Part shown: one piece after another, positions 25,201 through 35,245 of the stretch | How positions within the stretch are numbered: position 1 is the first letter of the stretch | How the letters are laid out: each line of letters opens with the position of its first letter | Position numbers and translations under genes: made by a program | Source of the DNA: an uncultured Pelagibacteraceae bacterium | GTDB lineage: Bacteria > Pseudomonadota > Alphaproteobacteria > Pelagibacterales > Pelagibacteraceae | NCBI GenBank assembly: GCA_902630925.1 | Contig: CACOWO010000001.1 | Span: 62,001-126,000, forward strand | Length of the DNA stretch: 64,000 bases | Direction of reading: 5' to 3' | The notes under the pieces: model-generated | What the model was told of the DNA's origin: nothing | What the model saw: only the letters and a program-made list of their open reading frames with translations | Database searches by the model: none

Positions 25201-25630
25201 CTATTATTTTTTTTAAAACATCCTTGAATTTAATTACTGAGTCAGAACTTGAATTTTTTAACGCATTAAATATTCTTTTTTTTTGAGTGTTGTACACGGC
25301 TTCAAAAAAAGTTTTACCTTCTTTATCTAAAAACAAATTTTTTTTTCTCGTGTCTGTTTCATCTTGAACTTGCTTAATCATTTTTGTGTTTATTAAATCT
25401 CTTAAAACTCTATTCAAACTTTGCTTGGTAACTTTTAATCTAAAAATTAACTCTCCTAAGTTAATACCCGGATTCCTTTCTATAAGATTTAAAGCTCTTA
25501 AGTGTGCAGGCCCAAAATATTTTTTTGACAAAATGTCTTTTGGATCTGCAAATGTCTCCCTATAAGCATAATATAAAAGCTGAATAAACTCTTTGATTTG
25601 TTCATCTTTAAGGTAAAGTAAATCTTTCAT
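25190..25630 (-). CDS. MarR-family regulator (PetP-like)
   Basis: A 146-residue winged-helix protein. After an N-terminal helix (QIKEFIQLLYYAYRETF), the HTH region reads AHLRALNLIERNPGINLGEL followed by LKVTKQSLNRVLRDL (recognition helix) and the wing DETDTRKKNLFL, ending in a dimerising helix. The wing D-x-R-x-K pattern is characteristic of MarR proteins. It is first in a MarR / response regulator / kinase run and divergent from ilvE with a 75-bp gap, where it may autoregulate. PetP-likeness is inferred from its arrangement with the response regulator. Confidence 0.85.
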   Translation of the reverse strand: MKDLLYLKDEQIKEFIQLLYYAYRETFADPKDILSKKYFGPAHLRALNLIERNPGINLGELIFRLKVTKQSLNRVLRDLINTKMIKQVQDETDTRKKNLFLDKEGKTFFEAVYNTQKKRIFNALKNSSSDSVIKFKDVLKKIIDGK

Positions 25631-25705
25631 AATGGTAAGTTATATTGACTTATCCTAATGATATATATACTTTTTTATAATAAAAAAATCTATATATTTA
25701 CAAAA

Positions 25706-26593
25706 ATGGAAAGCATACCTTACGATAAACGATCAGGGAAAATTTGGTTTAACGGTAAAACAGTTGAGTGGGCTGATGCAAATATTCATATTCTAAATCA
25801 TGGATTGCATTATGCAAGTTGTGTATTTGAAGGAGAAAGAGTTTATGAAGGAGAGATTTTTAAACTAGAAGAGCACACTCAAAGACTTTTTTACTCCGCC
25901 AAGAGGATGGGTATAGAAGTTCCTTACTCCGAGGATGAAATAAATAAAGCTTGTAAAGCTATAGTAAATATTCAAAAAGTACAAAACGGTTATGTTAGAC
26001 CATTGATTTGGCGTGGGAGCGAAATGATGGCTATATCAGCTCAAAAAAATAAAATTCATGTTGCTATAGCAACTTGGGAATGGGGCTCATATTTTGATCC
26101 AAAACTTAAATTAAACGGGATTAAACTAAACATATCCAGTTGGAGAAGACCAGCTCCTAATACGATTCCATGGGATACCAAAGCATCTGGACTTTATATG
26201 ATTTGTACTTTATCTAAGCATGAAGCAGAAGCAAAAGGTTTTACCGATTCATTAATGTTAGATCATGAAGGCAATATAGCTGAGGCAACAGGCGCCAATG
26301 TATTTTTTAAAGATAAAAAAGGTGAAATTCACACTCCTGTACCCGATTCATTTTTAGATGGAATTACAAGAAGAGAGGTAATTAAGATTGCAAAGACGAA
26401 GAATATAAAAGTGATTGAGAGAAAAATAAAACCTGAAGAATTGAAAGATTTTGTTGGTTGTTTTCTTACAGGAACAGCCGCAGAGGTAACACCAGTTTCC
26501 CAGATATCGGAATATAAATTTGAAGTATGCGATGTCATTAAAGACTTAAATGTGACTTATCAAAATTTAGTAAGAAAAAAATCTGCAGCTTAA
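25706..26593 (+). CDS. ilvE: Branched-chain amino acid aminotransferase
   Basis: A 295-residue class IV PLP enzyme from ATG 25706, which starts MESIPYDKRSGKIWFNG; an upstream ATG at 25658 would add an AT-encoded leader with no homolog-like content. Motifs are LNHGLHYASCVFEGERVY, RPLIWRG, SSWRRPAPNTIPWDTKASGLY (PLP lysine in TKASG), DHEGNIAEATGANVFF and CFLTGTAAEVTPV. It catalyses the last step of Leu, Ile and Val synthesis. Its TAA stop shares bases with the stop of the convergent methyltransferase gene in a TTAA tetranucleotide. Confidence 0.95.
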   Translation: MESIPYDKRSGKIWFNGKTVEWADANIHILNHGLHYASCVFEGERVYEGEIFKLEEHTQRLFYSAKRMGIEVPYSEDEINKACKAIVNIQKVQNGYVRPLIWRGSEMMAISAQKNKIHVAIATWEWGSYFDPKLKLNGIKLNISSWRRPAPNTIPWDTKASGLYMICTLSKHEAEAKGFTDSLMLDHEGNIAEATGANVFFKDKKGEIHTPVPDSFLDGITRREVIKIAKTKNIKVIERKIKPEELKDFVGCFLTGTAAEVTPVSQISEYKFEVCDVIKDLNVTYQNLVRKKSAA

Positions 26594-27330
26594 TTTTTTT
26601 TAGCAGTAATCAAAACTGACCAAGCAAAGTATCTAAAAATCTTAGTTTTAAAAAGTAACTGGTCTAACTTAACAAGAAATTTAAAAATATTAGAGTCATT
26701 TGATCTATAAAAAGGAAAAAAAACTAAAGTTAAAAAACCGTAATACTTTATATTAACATTTTTAAAACTTGATTTAATCGTTTCAAAATCCTTAAACACA
26801 AGAGGATGCTCATCCTTTGATCTTGATTTAGGTGTTAGCATCCGATAAAAATTTATTAAAGGGTTCGTCCCTAACGGTTCAATAAATAATAATTTTCCTT
26901 CAGGTTTTAAAATTCTTGAAATCTCATTTATACACTTAGAAAATTGTAGATGATGTAGTATACCAAGGCCATAAACTATATCAAATTTATGATCGCTAAA
27001 GGTTGTATTTTCACAATTATCAACCAACAACTCAACGTTTGAGGTAGAGTTAGCAAATTTTTCTTTTGCCTTAGATATCGAGACGTCAGAAATATCGATA
27101 CCAGTTATTTTTTTTGGATTGAATTTAATAACTTTTTCTATAACAGGACCTACGCCACATCCATAGTCCAAAATTTCAGAATTCTTAGAATTCAGATTTA
27201 AAAAATTGTAAAAATCCTCCCAAGCATTTGTAATTGATTTATAAAAAATATTTTCAAATCTTCCTTTAGATTTAGATTGTAATTCATCGTGAAACTTCTT
27301 TTCCCTTAAATTTTGTTCTGTTAAAGTCAT
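26590..27330 (-). CDS. Class I SAM-dependent methyltransferase, substrate unknown
   Basis: A 246-residue protein with a methyltransferase-11 type core. Motif I is EILDYGCGVGPVIEKVIKF, motif II includes ITGIDISDVSISKAKEKF, and the post-motif segment FDIVYGLGILHHLQFSKCINEISRILKPEGKLLFIEP is typical of small-molecule or lipid O/N/C-methylases. The C-terminal 80 residues contain an aromatic hydrophobic stretch (YYGFLTLVFFPFYRS) that might sit on a membrane. It lies 2 bp downstream of the pgsA stop, consistent with, but not proving, a lipid link. No specific function is claimed. Confidence 0.8.
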   Translation of the reverse strand: MTLTEQNLREKKFHDELQSKSKGRFENIFYKSITNAWEDFYNFLNLNSKNSEILDYGCGVGPVIEKVIKFNPKKITGIDISDVSISKAKEKFANSTSNVELLVDNCENTTFSDHKFDIVYGLGILHHLQFSKCINEISRILKPEGKLLFIEPLGTNPLINFYRMLTPKSRSKDEHPLVFKDFETIKSSFKNVNIKYYGFLTLVFFPFYRSNDSNIFKFLVKLDQLLFKTKIFRYFAWSVLITAKKN

Positions 27331-27332
27331 TC

Positions 27333-27917
27333 CTAGTCTTTCTTATCTTGATCAATTGCGTGGTCTATTCCTTTTCTTAAATAGTCATAACCAGTATAAA
27401 GTGTTAAAAACGCAGAAAACCACAAAAGAATTATTCCTATAGTTTGAGCATTATAGTCTTGGAAATTAACTATTTTATTTCCACTTTCTCCAGTCAATAA
27501 TATGGCGATTGATAGCATTTGTATAAATGTTTTTAGTTTTGATAGGCTTGTTACCTGCATTGATATTTGACCTTTTGCTAAAAACTCTCTTAAACCAGAA
27601 ATTAAAATTTCCCTTGTCAAAATTATTATAGCAGCAATTACCTCGTAATTTTTTATTGTGCCATTCATCACAAGAAGAATCAGGGCAGCCGCTACTAAAA
27701 TTTTATCAGCTATTGGATCTAAAAGTTCACCTAATTTCGACTCTTCTTTAAAAATTCTTGCTAAAAGACCATCCAAATAATCTGTAAAACTAGCTAAAAC
27801 GAATAGAAAAAAAGGTATTAGGTCTCCAAAAAAACCAGGAATGAAAAATGCCATTACAAAAATTGGAACAATAATTATTCTTCCTATTGTAAGTATGTTT
27901 GGTATCTTTAGCTTCAT
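27333..27917 (-). CDS. pgsA: CDP-diacylglycerol-glycerol-3-phosphate 3-phosphatidyltransferase
   Basis: A 194-residue membrane enzyme making phosphatidylglycerol phosphate. The CDP-alcohol phosphotransferase signature is DYLDGLLARIFKEESKLGELLDPIADK, in the D-G-x2-A-R-x8-G-x3-D-x3-D form. Around it are about five hydrophobic helices. The start MKLKIPNILTIGRIIIVPIF is standard. The stop of uvrC abuts its start, giving the uvrC-pgsA order found in many proteobacteria. The product is needed for acidic phospholipids. Confidence 0.95.
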   Translation of the reverse strand: MKLKIPNILTIGRIIIVPIFVMAFFIPGFFGDLIPFFLFVLASFTDYLDGLLARIFKEESKLGELLDPIADKILVAAALILLVMNGTIKNYEVIAAIIILTREILISGLREFLAKGQISMQVTSLSKLKTFIQMLSIAILLTGESGNKIVNFQDYNAQTIGIILLWFSAFLTLYTGYDYLRKGIDHAIDQDKKD

Positions 27918-29756
27918 TTATTCGTGAAAATAATCATATATTTTCTTTGCGATATTGTCTTCAATTCCTTCAACTGACTTTAAATCATCATAACTTGCAG
28001 ACTCTACAGCTCGCGCAGACCCAAAATGATTTAATAGAGCTCGCTTTCTTTGTTTTCCTATTCCTTGAATTTGATCAAGCAAAGACTTACTAAGGTTTTT
28101 CTTTCTTTTAGCTCTATGAGTGCTAATAGCAAATCTATGCGCCTCATCTCTTAGTCTTTGAATAAAAAATAGAAGGGGGTCATTTTTGTTTAAGATAAAC
28201 TCTTTATTATTGTGATAAATTTTTTCTTCTCCTGCATTTCTTCTTTTACCTTTTGCCACAGCCAAAATTGGTAGATCGTGTAAACCAAGTTCATTCAAAA
28301 CCTCTCTACTTACTGAATATTGTCCTTTACCTCCGTCAATTAAAATCAAATCTGGAAGAGATAACGAACCTGATTTTTCTTTTATAGCTTTTGAAAATCT
28401 TCTAAATAAAACTTCTTTCATCATTCCATAATCATCATTTTTTACTTTCTCATCCTTAATATTAAATTTTCTATATCTTTTTTTAACAAAACCCTCATTA
28501 CTAAAGCATATTAGTGCTCCAATAGAGTCTGTACCTTGAATATGACTGTTATCATAAACTTCTATAAGATCTATATTGCTATTAAGTTTAAATTTAGCAG
28601 CAAGAGATTCAATTAAATTATTATTCGTATCAGATTGAATTAGTTTTTGTTTTAAAGCTTGTTTTGCATTTTTTTCAGCTAGTTTTGAAATAGATACTTC
28701 ATTTTTTGCTTTAGCTTTTTTAATTATTATCTGTTTACTCTCTTTTGAGGAGAATGTTTTCTCAAGAAGTTTTTTCTCGTTAGTTTCAATATTTGTAAGA
28801 ATTAAAGCAGGTATAGTTTTGTTTTCATAAAATTGAGATAAAAAAGATGATAAAATTTCCTCAATTTTATCATCCGTATCATGTTTTGGATAAAATGCTT
28901 GGTTACCCCAGTTTTGTTTGGATCTAAAAAAGAAAACCTGAATACAAGTTTTTCCAGTTTCTTTATAGATACTTATTACATCAGCTTCATTTAAATTGGT
29001 TTGATTAATCTTTTGAGATGTTTGTATTTGGGTTAAAGCTTTTATTCTATCTCTTGCGATAGCTGCTTTTTCGTAATCAAGTTCTTTACTGGCTTCTTCC
29101 ATCTCTTTAGATAAGTTTTTTTGAATTCTTCTTGATTTACCTGAAATAAAATCTATCGCATCATTTACGGTAGATAAATAATCTTTTTCTTGAATATGTC
29201 CAACACAAGGTCCAGAGCATCTTTTAATTTGATACAGAATACACGGACGGTCTCTATTTTTAAAAACTGTATCATCACAAACCCTTAATTGAAAAATCTT
29301 TTGTAGAATTTTAATTGTCCAGTTGGCTGAACCTATTGATGCAAATGGACCAAAATAATAACCTGTTTTTGATTTTTTTCCTCTCAACTTAGTTAGTTGA
29401 GGCCATTTATCTTTATTACCAATGTATATGTATGGAAAAGATTTATCGTCTCTCAATAAAATGTTGTACCGAGGTTTATGTTTTTTAATTAAGTTTGCTT
29501 CAAGCAATAAAGCCTCACTTTCATTACTTGTAGTAGTTGTCTCTAAGTTATGAGTTAGAGATAACATTCTCTCAGTCCTAATAGGTAGATTTGAGTCTGT
29601 TACGTAACTCTTAAGCCTGTTTGGGATATTTTTTGCTTTACCAATATAAAGAATTTCTCCTGTTGAGCTCAACATTTTATATACGCCAGGATTTTTAGGA
29701 ATTAATGGTATCTGATCTTTAATTACTTTTTTACCTAACTCTAAACTGTTTATCAT
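27918..29756 (-). CDS. uvrC: UvrABC excinuclease subunit C
   Basis: A 612-residue nuclease that makes both incisions in nucleotide excision repair. The N-terminal GIY-YIG domain includes [21 protein letters not shown], followed by a cysteine-bearing region ([21 protein letters not shown]), the UVR motif ([19 protein letters not shown]), the RNase H-like endonuclease domain with [17 protein letters not shown] and [10 protein letters not shown], and a C-terminal helix-hairpin-helix pair ([24 protein letters not shown]). The length is normal. It overlaps folB by 4 bp. uvrB lies only about 1 kb upstream. Confidence 0.97.
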   Translation of the reverse strand: MINSLELGKKVIKDQIPLIPKNPGVYKMLSSTGEILYIGKAKNIPNRLKSYVTDSNLPIRTERMLSLTHNLETTTTSNESEALLLEANLIKKHKPRYNILLRDDKSFPYIYIGNKDKWPQLTKLRGKKSKTGYYFGPFASIGSANWTIKILQKIFQLRVCDDTVFKNRDRPCILYQIKRCSGPCVGHIQEKDYLSTVNDAIDFISGKSRRIQKNLSKEMEEASKELDYEKAAIARDRIKALTQIQTSQKINQTNLNEADVISIYKETGKTCIQVFFFRSKQNWGNQAFYPKHDTDDKIEEILSSFLSQFYENKTIPALILTNIETNEKKLLEKTFSSKESKQIIIKKAKAKNEVSISKLAEKNAKQALKQKLIQSDTNNNLIESLAAKFKLNSNIDLIEVYDNSHIQGTDSIGALICFSNEGFVKKRYRKFNIKDEKVKNDDYGMMKEVLFRRFSKAIKEKSGSLSLPDLILIDGGKGQYSVSREVLNELGLHDLPILAVAKGKRRNAGEEKIYHNNKEFILNKNDPLLFFIQRLRDEAHRFAISTHRAKRKKNLSKSLLDQIQGIGKQRKRALLNHFGSARAVESASYDDLKSVEGIEDNIAKKIYDYFHE

Positions 29757-30148
29757 AATTTAGTCTTTGAAACTTCAATACCAACTGATTTAGTTTTTTT
29801 AAGGATATCTAGTTTTTCTAATTTTAAATTTATTTTTTTAACAAGTTTATTTTTAAAAATAATATTAAAAATATTCTCTGCCAAATCCTCAAGTAATTCA
29901 TGATGTTTAAAGTTTGTAAGTTTTTCAATTTTCATTACAACTTCTTCATAATTTAAAATTGAATTTAAGTCTCTTCTATTTGGAGACACATAAGGATCTG
30001 TCAAAATTTCAATATTAAATTTTACCCTTTGCTTATTTTTTTTTTCAAAGTCATGTATTCCAACTAAAATCTTCAAAGTAAGATCTTTAATGATTACTTT
30101 TCTTTTGTATTTAAATTTTTCTCTTTTTTTAAATTTTATTATTTTCAT
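29753..30148 (-). CDS. folB: Dihydroneopterin aldolase
   Basis: A 131-residue folate-synthesis enzyme. Key pieces are [51 protein letters not shown] and [12 protein letters not shown]...VGIEVSK. These match FolB, which cleaves dihydroneopterin to 6-hydroxymethyl-dihydropterin. The N-terminus has a basic extension of about 15 residues before the fold begins. It overlaps the SDR gene upstream and uvrC downstream by 4 bp each, so all are read from one message. Divergence from other FolBs makes the call slightly less firm. Confidence 0.85.
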   Translation of the reverse strand: MKIIKFKKREKFKYKRKVIIKDLTLKILVGIHDFEKKNKQRVKFNIEILTDPYVSPNRRDLNSILNYEEVVMKIEKLTNFKHHELLEDLAENIFNIIFKNKLVKKINLKLEKLDILKKTKSVGIEVSKTKL

Positions 30149-30900
30149 TCTTTTGTATTAATTATATCAGGCGTTTGCCATGCCAGTCTTTGCCCACCAT
30201 CAATATTAATTATTTCTCCAGTTATACTTTTGTTTTCAATAAGAAATTTTACCCCATTACAGATATTTTCTAAATCTACTTTTTTTCTTAATATTATTGA
30301 CTTCCACTGTTTCTTAAAATGTCTCTCAGATTGTCTTTTATTTTTTAAAGTAGGACCAGGTGAGATACCATTCACTCTAATATTAGGAGCCAATTTCATT
30401 GCTGAGGTTTTTGTTAAAACCGCTAAAGAAGATTTACTTAAAGTATATGAGAAAAAAAAGGGAGTTAATTTTTCAACTCTTTGGTCAATAATATTCACAA
30501 TACATCCCTCTTTATTTTTCAATAATTTATAAAAGTTTTGAGTCAGAATAGCAGGCGCTTTTAAGTTTACATTAATATGTTTTGAAAATGATTTTTCAGA
30601 GAAATTCTCAAGATTATCATTTTCAAAAATAGAAGCATTATTAATTAGACAATCTAAGCCTTTCATCTTTTTATGTGCAGTCCTAATTAAATTATTGGAT
30701 TGCTTAAAATTATTTAAATCTGCTTTTAATAGAAAAGTCTCAGCGCCAAGCTCCTCTAGTTCTTTTTTTAATTTTAAAGCACTACTTTTAGATTTATTAA
30801 AATGAATAACCATTTTAGTATCATAATTTACTAAGCTTTTTGCAATTGCAGCACCGATCCTTGTAGCTCCACCAGTAATAATTATTTTTTTGGCTTCCAT
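30145..30900 (-). CDS. Short-chain dehydrogenase, FolM / pteridine-reductase-like
   Basis: A 251-residue SDR. The cofactor motif is [18 protein letters not shown], whose arginine fits NADPH-preferring pteridine reductases. NNASIF follows near residue 88, the catalytic YxxxK is in [15 protein letters not shown], and [11 protein letters not shown] completes the fold. FolM and PTR1 reduce dihydromonapterin or dihydrofolate. Coupling to folB by a 4-bp overlap argues for a pterin substrate, but other SDR functions cannot be excluded. It starts 19 bp inside the end of uvrB. Confidence 0.75.
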   Translation of the reverse strand: MEAKKIIITGGATRIGAAIAKSLVNYDTKMVIHFNKSKSSALKLKKELEELGAETFLLKADLNNFKQSNNLIRTAHKKMKGLDCLINNASIFENDNLENFSEKSFSKHINVNLKAPAILTQNFYKLLKNKEGCIVNIIDQRVEKLTPFFFSYTLSKSSLAVLTKTSAMKLAPNIRVNGISPGPTLKNKRQSERHFKKQWKSIILRKKVDLENICNGVKFLIENKSITGEIINIDGGQRLAWQTPDIINTKE

Positions 30901-33053
30901 TTTTTTATTACCTTTTTAGGTTTTGTACCTGGCATTCCCATCGTTGATCTCCCTTTTGGGTAAACCTTACTTTTTAAATTATATTGAGAAATTTTTGGAT
31001 TTAAAGTTATTTCAAGTTCACTTGCTTCCAACTTTCTCATTTCATCTCTTAATTTTGCAGCCTCCTCAAACTCTAAGTTAGACGCAGCTTCTTTCATCTT
31101 TCTATTTAATGCTTTTAGATGCTTTTTTAAGTTTCCGCCTACATTTGAGCCTTCACTAATTTTTACGTAATCTTTTTCATAAACTGACTCTAATATATCG
31201 CTGATCTCTTTTTTTACAGACTCTGCAGTTATCCCATTTTTTTTATTATATTCTAACTGCTTATTTCTTCTTCTTTCAGTTTCCTTTATAGCTTTATCGA
31301 TACTTTTTGTGACTTTATCAGCATACAAAATTACTTTACCATCTATGTTACGAGCAGCTCTTCCAATAGTTTGTATTAAAGAAGTTTCAGATCTTAAAAA
31401 ACCTTCTTTATCTGCATCTAATATTGCCACCAAAGCGCACTCAGGTATATCTAGTCCCTCTCTCAATAAATTTATGCCAACAAGAATATCAAATACTCCC
31501 ATTCTTAAATCTCTAATAATTTCAATTCTTTCTAAAGTATCTATGTCGGAATGCATGTATCTTACTTTAAGACCATTTTCGTGAAGGTACTCAGTAAGAT
31601 CTTCTGCCATCTTTTTAGTAAGTGTTGTGGCAAGAACTCTATAACCTTTTTTCACTATTTCTTTTGCTTCATGCATAAGATCGTCCACCTGAGTTTTAGC
31701 TGGCCTTATTTCTACCGGCGGATCTATTAAACCTGTTGGTCTAATGATTTGATCAATATGTTTATTGCTAGTTTGTTTGAGTTCCCATGGCCCTGGGGTA
31801 GCAGACACGAATACAGTTTGTGTTCTCATTAAATCCCACTCCTCAAATTTTAAAGGTCTATTATCCATACAGGACGGTAGTCTAAATCCATACTCAGCCA
31901 AGGTGCTCTTTCTTGTACGGTCTCCTTTATACATTCCATTTAATTGAGGAACAGTTACATGACTTTCATCTACAAATATAATTGCGTTATCTGGAAAATA
32001 TTCAAATAGAGTAGGTGGAGGTTCTCCGGCTTTTCGTCCAGATAAAAACCTCGAATAATTTTCGATGCCTGCACAAGTTCCAGTCGCTTCAATCATTTCT
32101 AAATCAAATTTAGTTCTTTCTCTTAGTCGCTGCTCTTCTAAAAGTTTATTATTCTTTCTGTGTTTTTTTAAAGTTTCAGTTAATTCAGATTTTATTTGTC
32201 TAATAGCTTGATCGATAGTTGGTTTTGGAGTTATGTAGTGGCTATTAGCGTAAATTTTTATAATGGAGTAATCATTTGTTTTATCACCAGTAAGTGGATC
32301 AAATTCTTCAATCTTTTCTAATTTATTTAAATTAAAACTTATTCTCCAAGCTCTATCTTCCAAATGTGACGGAAAAATTTCTAAATTTTCTCCTCTTACT
32401 CTAAAAGTACCTCTAAAAAAATTTTGATCATTTCTTTTGTACTGTAAGTTTATAAAAGCTCTGATTAAATCATCCCGCTCATACTCATAATTCTTTTTTA
32501 AAGTAATTGTCATTTTTGAGTACGCCTCTACAGAACCTAAACCATAAATACATGATACACTCGCAACAATAATTACATCATCTCTTTCCAACAAAGATCT
32601 TGTTGCCGAGTGTCTCATACGATCAATTTGCTCATTAATTGAAGCTTCTTTTTCTATATAAGTATCAGATCTAGGAACGTATGCTTCTGGAGTGTAGTAA
32701 TCGTAATATGACACAAAATATTCTACAGCATTATCTGGGAAAAAACTTTTAAACTCTCCGTACAATTGAGCAGCTAAAGTTTTATTTGGTGCTAGAATTA
32801 GAGCTGGTCTATTAGCCTTTTCGATAACTTTTGCCATTGTAAAAGTTTTACCCGATCCAGTAACCCCCAAAAGCACTTGTTCTTGTTTGTTATCTTTTAA
32901 GTTTTTTAATATTTGCTTAATAGCCTCTGGTTGGTCACCGCTAGGTTGAAAATCACTTTTGATTTTAAAGTTAATACCTCCCTCTAACTTCTTAATTTTT
33001 TTTGAGTTATTAACTTCTAGATCAGCTAATTTTTCTTGATAAGTATTTTGCAT
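30882..33053 (-). CDS. uvrB: UvrABC excinuclease subunit B
   Basis: A 723-residue helicase-like damage verifier. Walker A is [18 protein letters not shown]. The beta-hairpin region reads [19 protein letters not shown], the DEAD-like box is [20 protein letters not shown], the helicase part has [18 protein letters not shown] and QTIGRAARN, and the C-terminal UVR motif that binds UvrC is [20 protein letters not shown] basic tail of about 50 residues ends the protein. It heads the leftward run uvrB, folM-like, folB, uvrC, pgsA, and is divergent from the aminotransferase gene. Confidence 0.98.
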   Translation of the reverse strand: MQNTYQEKLADLEVNNSKKIKKLEGGINFKIKSDFQPSGDQPEAIKQILKNLKDNKQEQVLLGVTGSGKTFTMAKVIEKANRPALILAPNKTLAAQLYGEFKSFFPDNAVEYFVSYYDYYTPEAYVPRSDTYIEKEASINEQIDRMRHSATRSLLERDDVIIVASVSCIYGLGSVEAYSKMTITLKKNYEYERDDLIRAFINLQYKRNDQNFFRGTFRVRGENLEIFPSHLEDRAWRISFNLNKLEKIEEFDPLTGDKTNDYSIIKIYANSHYITPKPTIDQAIRQIKSELTETLKKHRKNNKLLEEQRLRERTKFDLEMIEATGTCAGIENYSRFLSGRKAGEPPPTLFEYFPDNAIIFVDESHVTVPQLNGMYKGDRTRKSTLAEYGFRLPSCMDNRPLKFEEWDLMRTQTVFVSATPGPWELKQTSNKHIDQIIRPTGLIDPPVEIRPAKTQVDDLMHEAKEIVKKGYRVLATTLTKKMAEDLTEYLHENGLKVRYMHSDIDTLERIEIIRDLRMGVFDILVGINLLREGLDIPECALVAILDADKEGFLRSETSLIQTIGRAARNIDGKVILYADKVTKSIDKAIKETERRRNKQLEYNKKNGITAESVKKEISDILESVYEKDYVKISEGSNVGGNLKKHLKALNRKMKEAASNLEFEEAAKLRDEMRKLEASELEITLNPKISQYNLKSKVYPKGRSTMGMPGTKPKKVIKKWKPKK

Positions 33054-33091
33054 TTTGTGTTAATAATAAATTAATTATATTATAAATTTCA

Positions 33092-34279
33092 ATGAGCATA
33101 GTTTCCAATAGTTTAAAACGTATAAAACCGTCGCCTACAATAGCAGTTACATCAAAAGCTAGAGAAATGAGAGCTGCTGGAAAGGATGTTATAGGTTTAG
33201 GAGCTGGTGAGCCTGATTTTGATACTCCAGATAATATTAAAGAGGCAGCAATAGAAGCGATTAGAAAAGGCGATACAAAATATACTGCAGTGGATGGAAC
33301 CCCAGCGTTAAAAAAAGCTATCCAAGCAAAATTTTCTAGAGAAAACGATTTATCATATGAGCTTGATCAAATTTCAGTTGGAACTGGTGGAAAGCAAGTT
33401 TTATATAACGCTTTTATGGCAACTATAAATAAAGGTGACGAGGTAATTATTCCAGCTCCTTATTGGGTTTCTTATCCTGACATTGTTTTGTTAGCTGGGG
33501 GAAAACCCATAATAATTAAATGTGATGAAAAAAATAATTTTAAATTAACACCAGAAAAATTAAAAAAGGCAGTTTCAAAGAAAACAAAGTGGATAATTAT
33601 AAACTCTCCATCTAACCCTACAGGCTCTGGCTATACCAAAGATGAGATAATAGCTTTATCAAAGATTTTAATAAAATATAAAAATTTATATATTTTAAGC
33701 GATGATATTTATGAGCATATTACTTATGACGGATTTAAATTTTTTACAATTGCCCAAATTGAAAAATTAAAAAGCAGAACTTTAACTATGAATGGAGTAA
33801 GTAAATCTTACTCAATGACTGGCTGGAGGATAGGTTATGCCGCAGGCCCAAAAGAAATTATTAAAGCGATGGCTAAAATTCAATCCCAATCAACTAGTAA
33901 TCCCACATCTATAAGTCAAGCAGCTGCAGTAGAAGCTTTGAACGGAACACAAGACTTTATTTTAGAGAGATCAAATTCTTTTAAAGAAAGAAGAAATTTT
34001 GTTGTTGATAGTTTAAATAACATAAAAGGTATCAGTTGTTTAAGTCCTGAAGGAGCTTTTTACGTTTTTCCTAATTGCAAAAAATTACTGAACAACAAAA
34101 CTAAACTAAAAACTGACAAAGACTTTGTAGAAAAGTTGTTGGAAAAAGCCGAGGTAGCTGTAGTTCAAGGCTCTGCTTTTGGTTTAGAAGGTTACTTTAG
34201 AATATCTTACGCCACATCAATGGATAATTTAAAAAAAGCAATGGAAAGAATTAAATCTTTTTGTAATAGCCTTAATTAG
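33092..34279 (+). CDS. aspC: Aspartate aminotransferase, class I PLP
   Basis: A 395-residue aminotransferase of the thermophile-type AAT I-gamma group. Motifs are GAGEPDFDTPDNIKEAA, TAVDGTPALKKAI, PAPYWVSYPD, NSPSNPTGSGYTKDEI, the PLP lysine in NGVSKSYSMTGWRIGYAAGP, and a C-terminal arginine in YFRISYATS. It interconverts aspartate and oxaloacetate, and in alphaproteobacteria may also accept prephenate. It starts 38 bp from the divergent uvrB start, and its stop overlaps the trxB stop by 8 bp convergently. Confidence 0.93.
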   Translation: MSIVSNSLKRIKPSPTIAVTSKAREMRAAGKDVIGLGAGEPDFDTPDNIKEAAIEAIRKGDTKYTAVDGTPALKKAIQAKFSRENDLSYELDQISVGTGGKQVLYNAFMATINKGDEVIIPAPYWVSYPDIVLLAGGKPIIIKCDEKNNFKLTPEKLKKAVSKKTKWIIINSPSNPTGSGYTKDEIIALSKILIKYKNLYILSDDIYEHITYDGFKFFTIAQIEKLKSRTLTMNGVSKSYSMTGWRIGYAAGPKEIIKAMAKIQSQSTSNPTSISQAAAVEALNGTQDFILERSNSFKERRNFVVDSLNNIKGISCLSPEGAFYVFPNCKKLLNNKTKLKTDKDFVEKLLEKAEVAVVQGSAFGLEGYFRISYATSMDNLKKAMERIKSFCNSLN

Positions 34280-35222
34280 ACTCAGATAAATATTTTTCAG
34301 CCTCAAGCGCAGACATACAGCCCATACCAGCAGCTGTAACAGCTTGTCTGAAAATTTTGTCTTTTACATCTCCCGCTGCAAATACTCCCGGAATATTTGT
34401 AGCCGTCGAGTCCGGTTTAGTTATAAGGTATCCTTCTTTATCCATTTTTAATTGATCTTTGAACAAAGATGTAGCTGGATCATGACCTATAGCAATAAAT
34501 AAACCGTCAACTTTAAGATCTTTAACTTTATTATCTTTTACATTTTTAATTTTTAATGCATTCACAGTTTTAGGCTCTTTTGTACCTAATACGTCTTCAA
34601 CAACACTGTCCCAAATAATTTCTATTTTTTTGTTTGCTTTTAATTTTGCTTGAAGCATTTTTTCTGCTCTTAATTCATTTCTTCTATGAATTAGATAAAC
34701 TTTTGAAGCAAACTTAGTTAGAAACATTGCTTCCTCAACAGCTGCGTTTCCTCCACCAACTACAGCTACCTCTTTTTCTTTGAAGAAAAATCCGTCGCAC
34801 GTAGCGCAAGCTGAAACTCCGAAACCCCTGAATTCTTGCTCAGACTTCAAATTTAACCATCTAGCTTGTGCGCCTGTTGAAATTATGAAACTATCTGCAG
34901 TGTAAATTTGTCCGCTATCACCAGTTGCTGTGAAAGGTTTTTTCGTTAAATCAACTTTACTTATGTGATCTTGTATCATTTCTGTCCCAACAGCTTCCGC
35001 TTGACCTTTCATTTCATCCATAAGCCAAGGACCTTGAATCACTTTTGCGTATCCAGGGTAATTCTCAACATCAGTTGTAGTGGTCAATTGTCCCCCAGGT
35101 TGAGAACCATGAACAAGTATTGGTTTAAGCATCGCTCTGGCCGCATAAATAGCTGCTGTATAGCCAGCAGGACCAGATCCAAGAATTAACACTTTTGTAT
35201 GTTTTGTTGATTTATTATTCAT
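34272..35222 (-). CDS. trxB: Thioredoxin-disulfide reductase
   Basis: A 316-residue flavoenzyme counted from ATG 35222 (MNNKSTKHTKVLILGSGPAG). A start 42 bp further upstream would add a hydrophobic leader and reach into the next gene's leader, so it was not used. Motifs are LGSGPAGYTAAIYAARA for FAD, the redox-active CATCDGFFF, VVGGGNAAVEEAMFLTKFA for NADPH and GVFAAGDVKDKIFRQAVTA for the second FAD contact. It reduces thioredoxin. The gap to the divergent ELM1-family gene is only 23 bp. Confidence 0.97.
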   Translation of the reverse strand: MNNKSTKHTKVLILGSGPAGYTAAIYAARAMLKPILVHGSQPGGQLTTTTDVENYPGYAKVIQGPWLMDEMKGQAEAVGTEMIQDHISKVDLTKKPFTATGDSGQIYTADSFIISTGAQARWLNLKSEQEFRGFGVSACATCDGFFFKEKEVAVVGGGNAAVEEAMFLTKFASKVYLIHRRNELRAEKMLQAKLKANKKIEIIWDSVVEDVLGTKEPKTVNALKIKNVKDNKVKDLKVDGLFIAIGHDPATSLFKDQLKMDKEGYLITKPDSTATNIPGVFAAGDVKDKIFRQAVTAAGMGCMSALEAEKYLSESN

Positions 35223-35245
35223 TATGTAGAGGTATATAGTAACTA

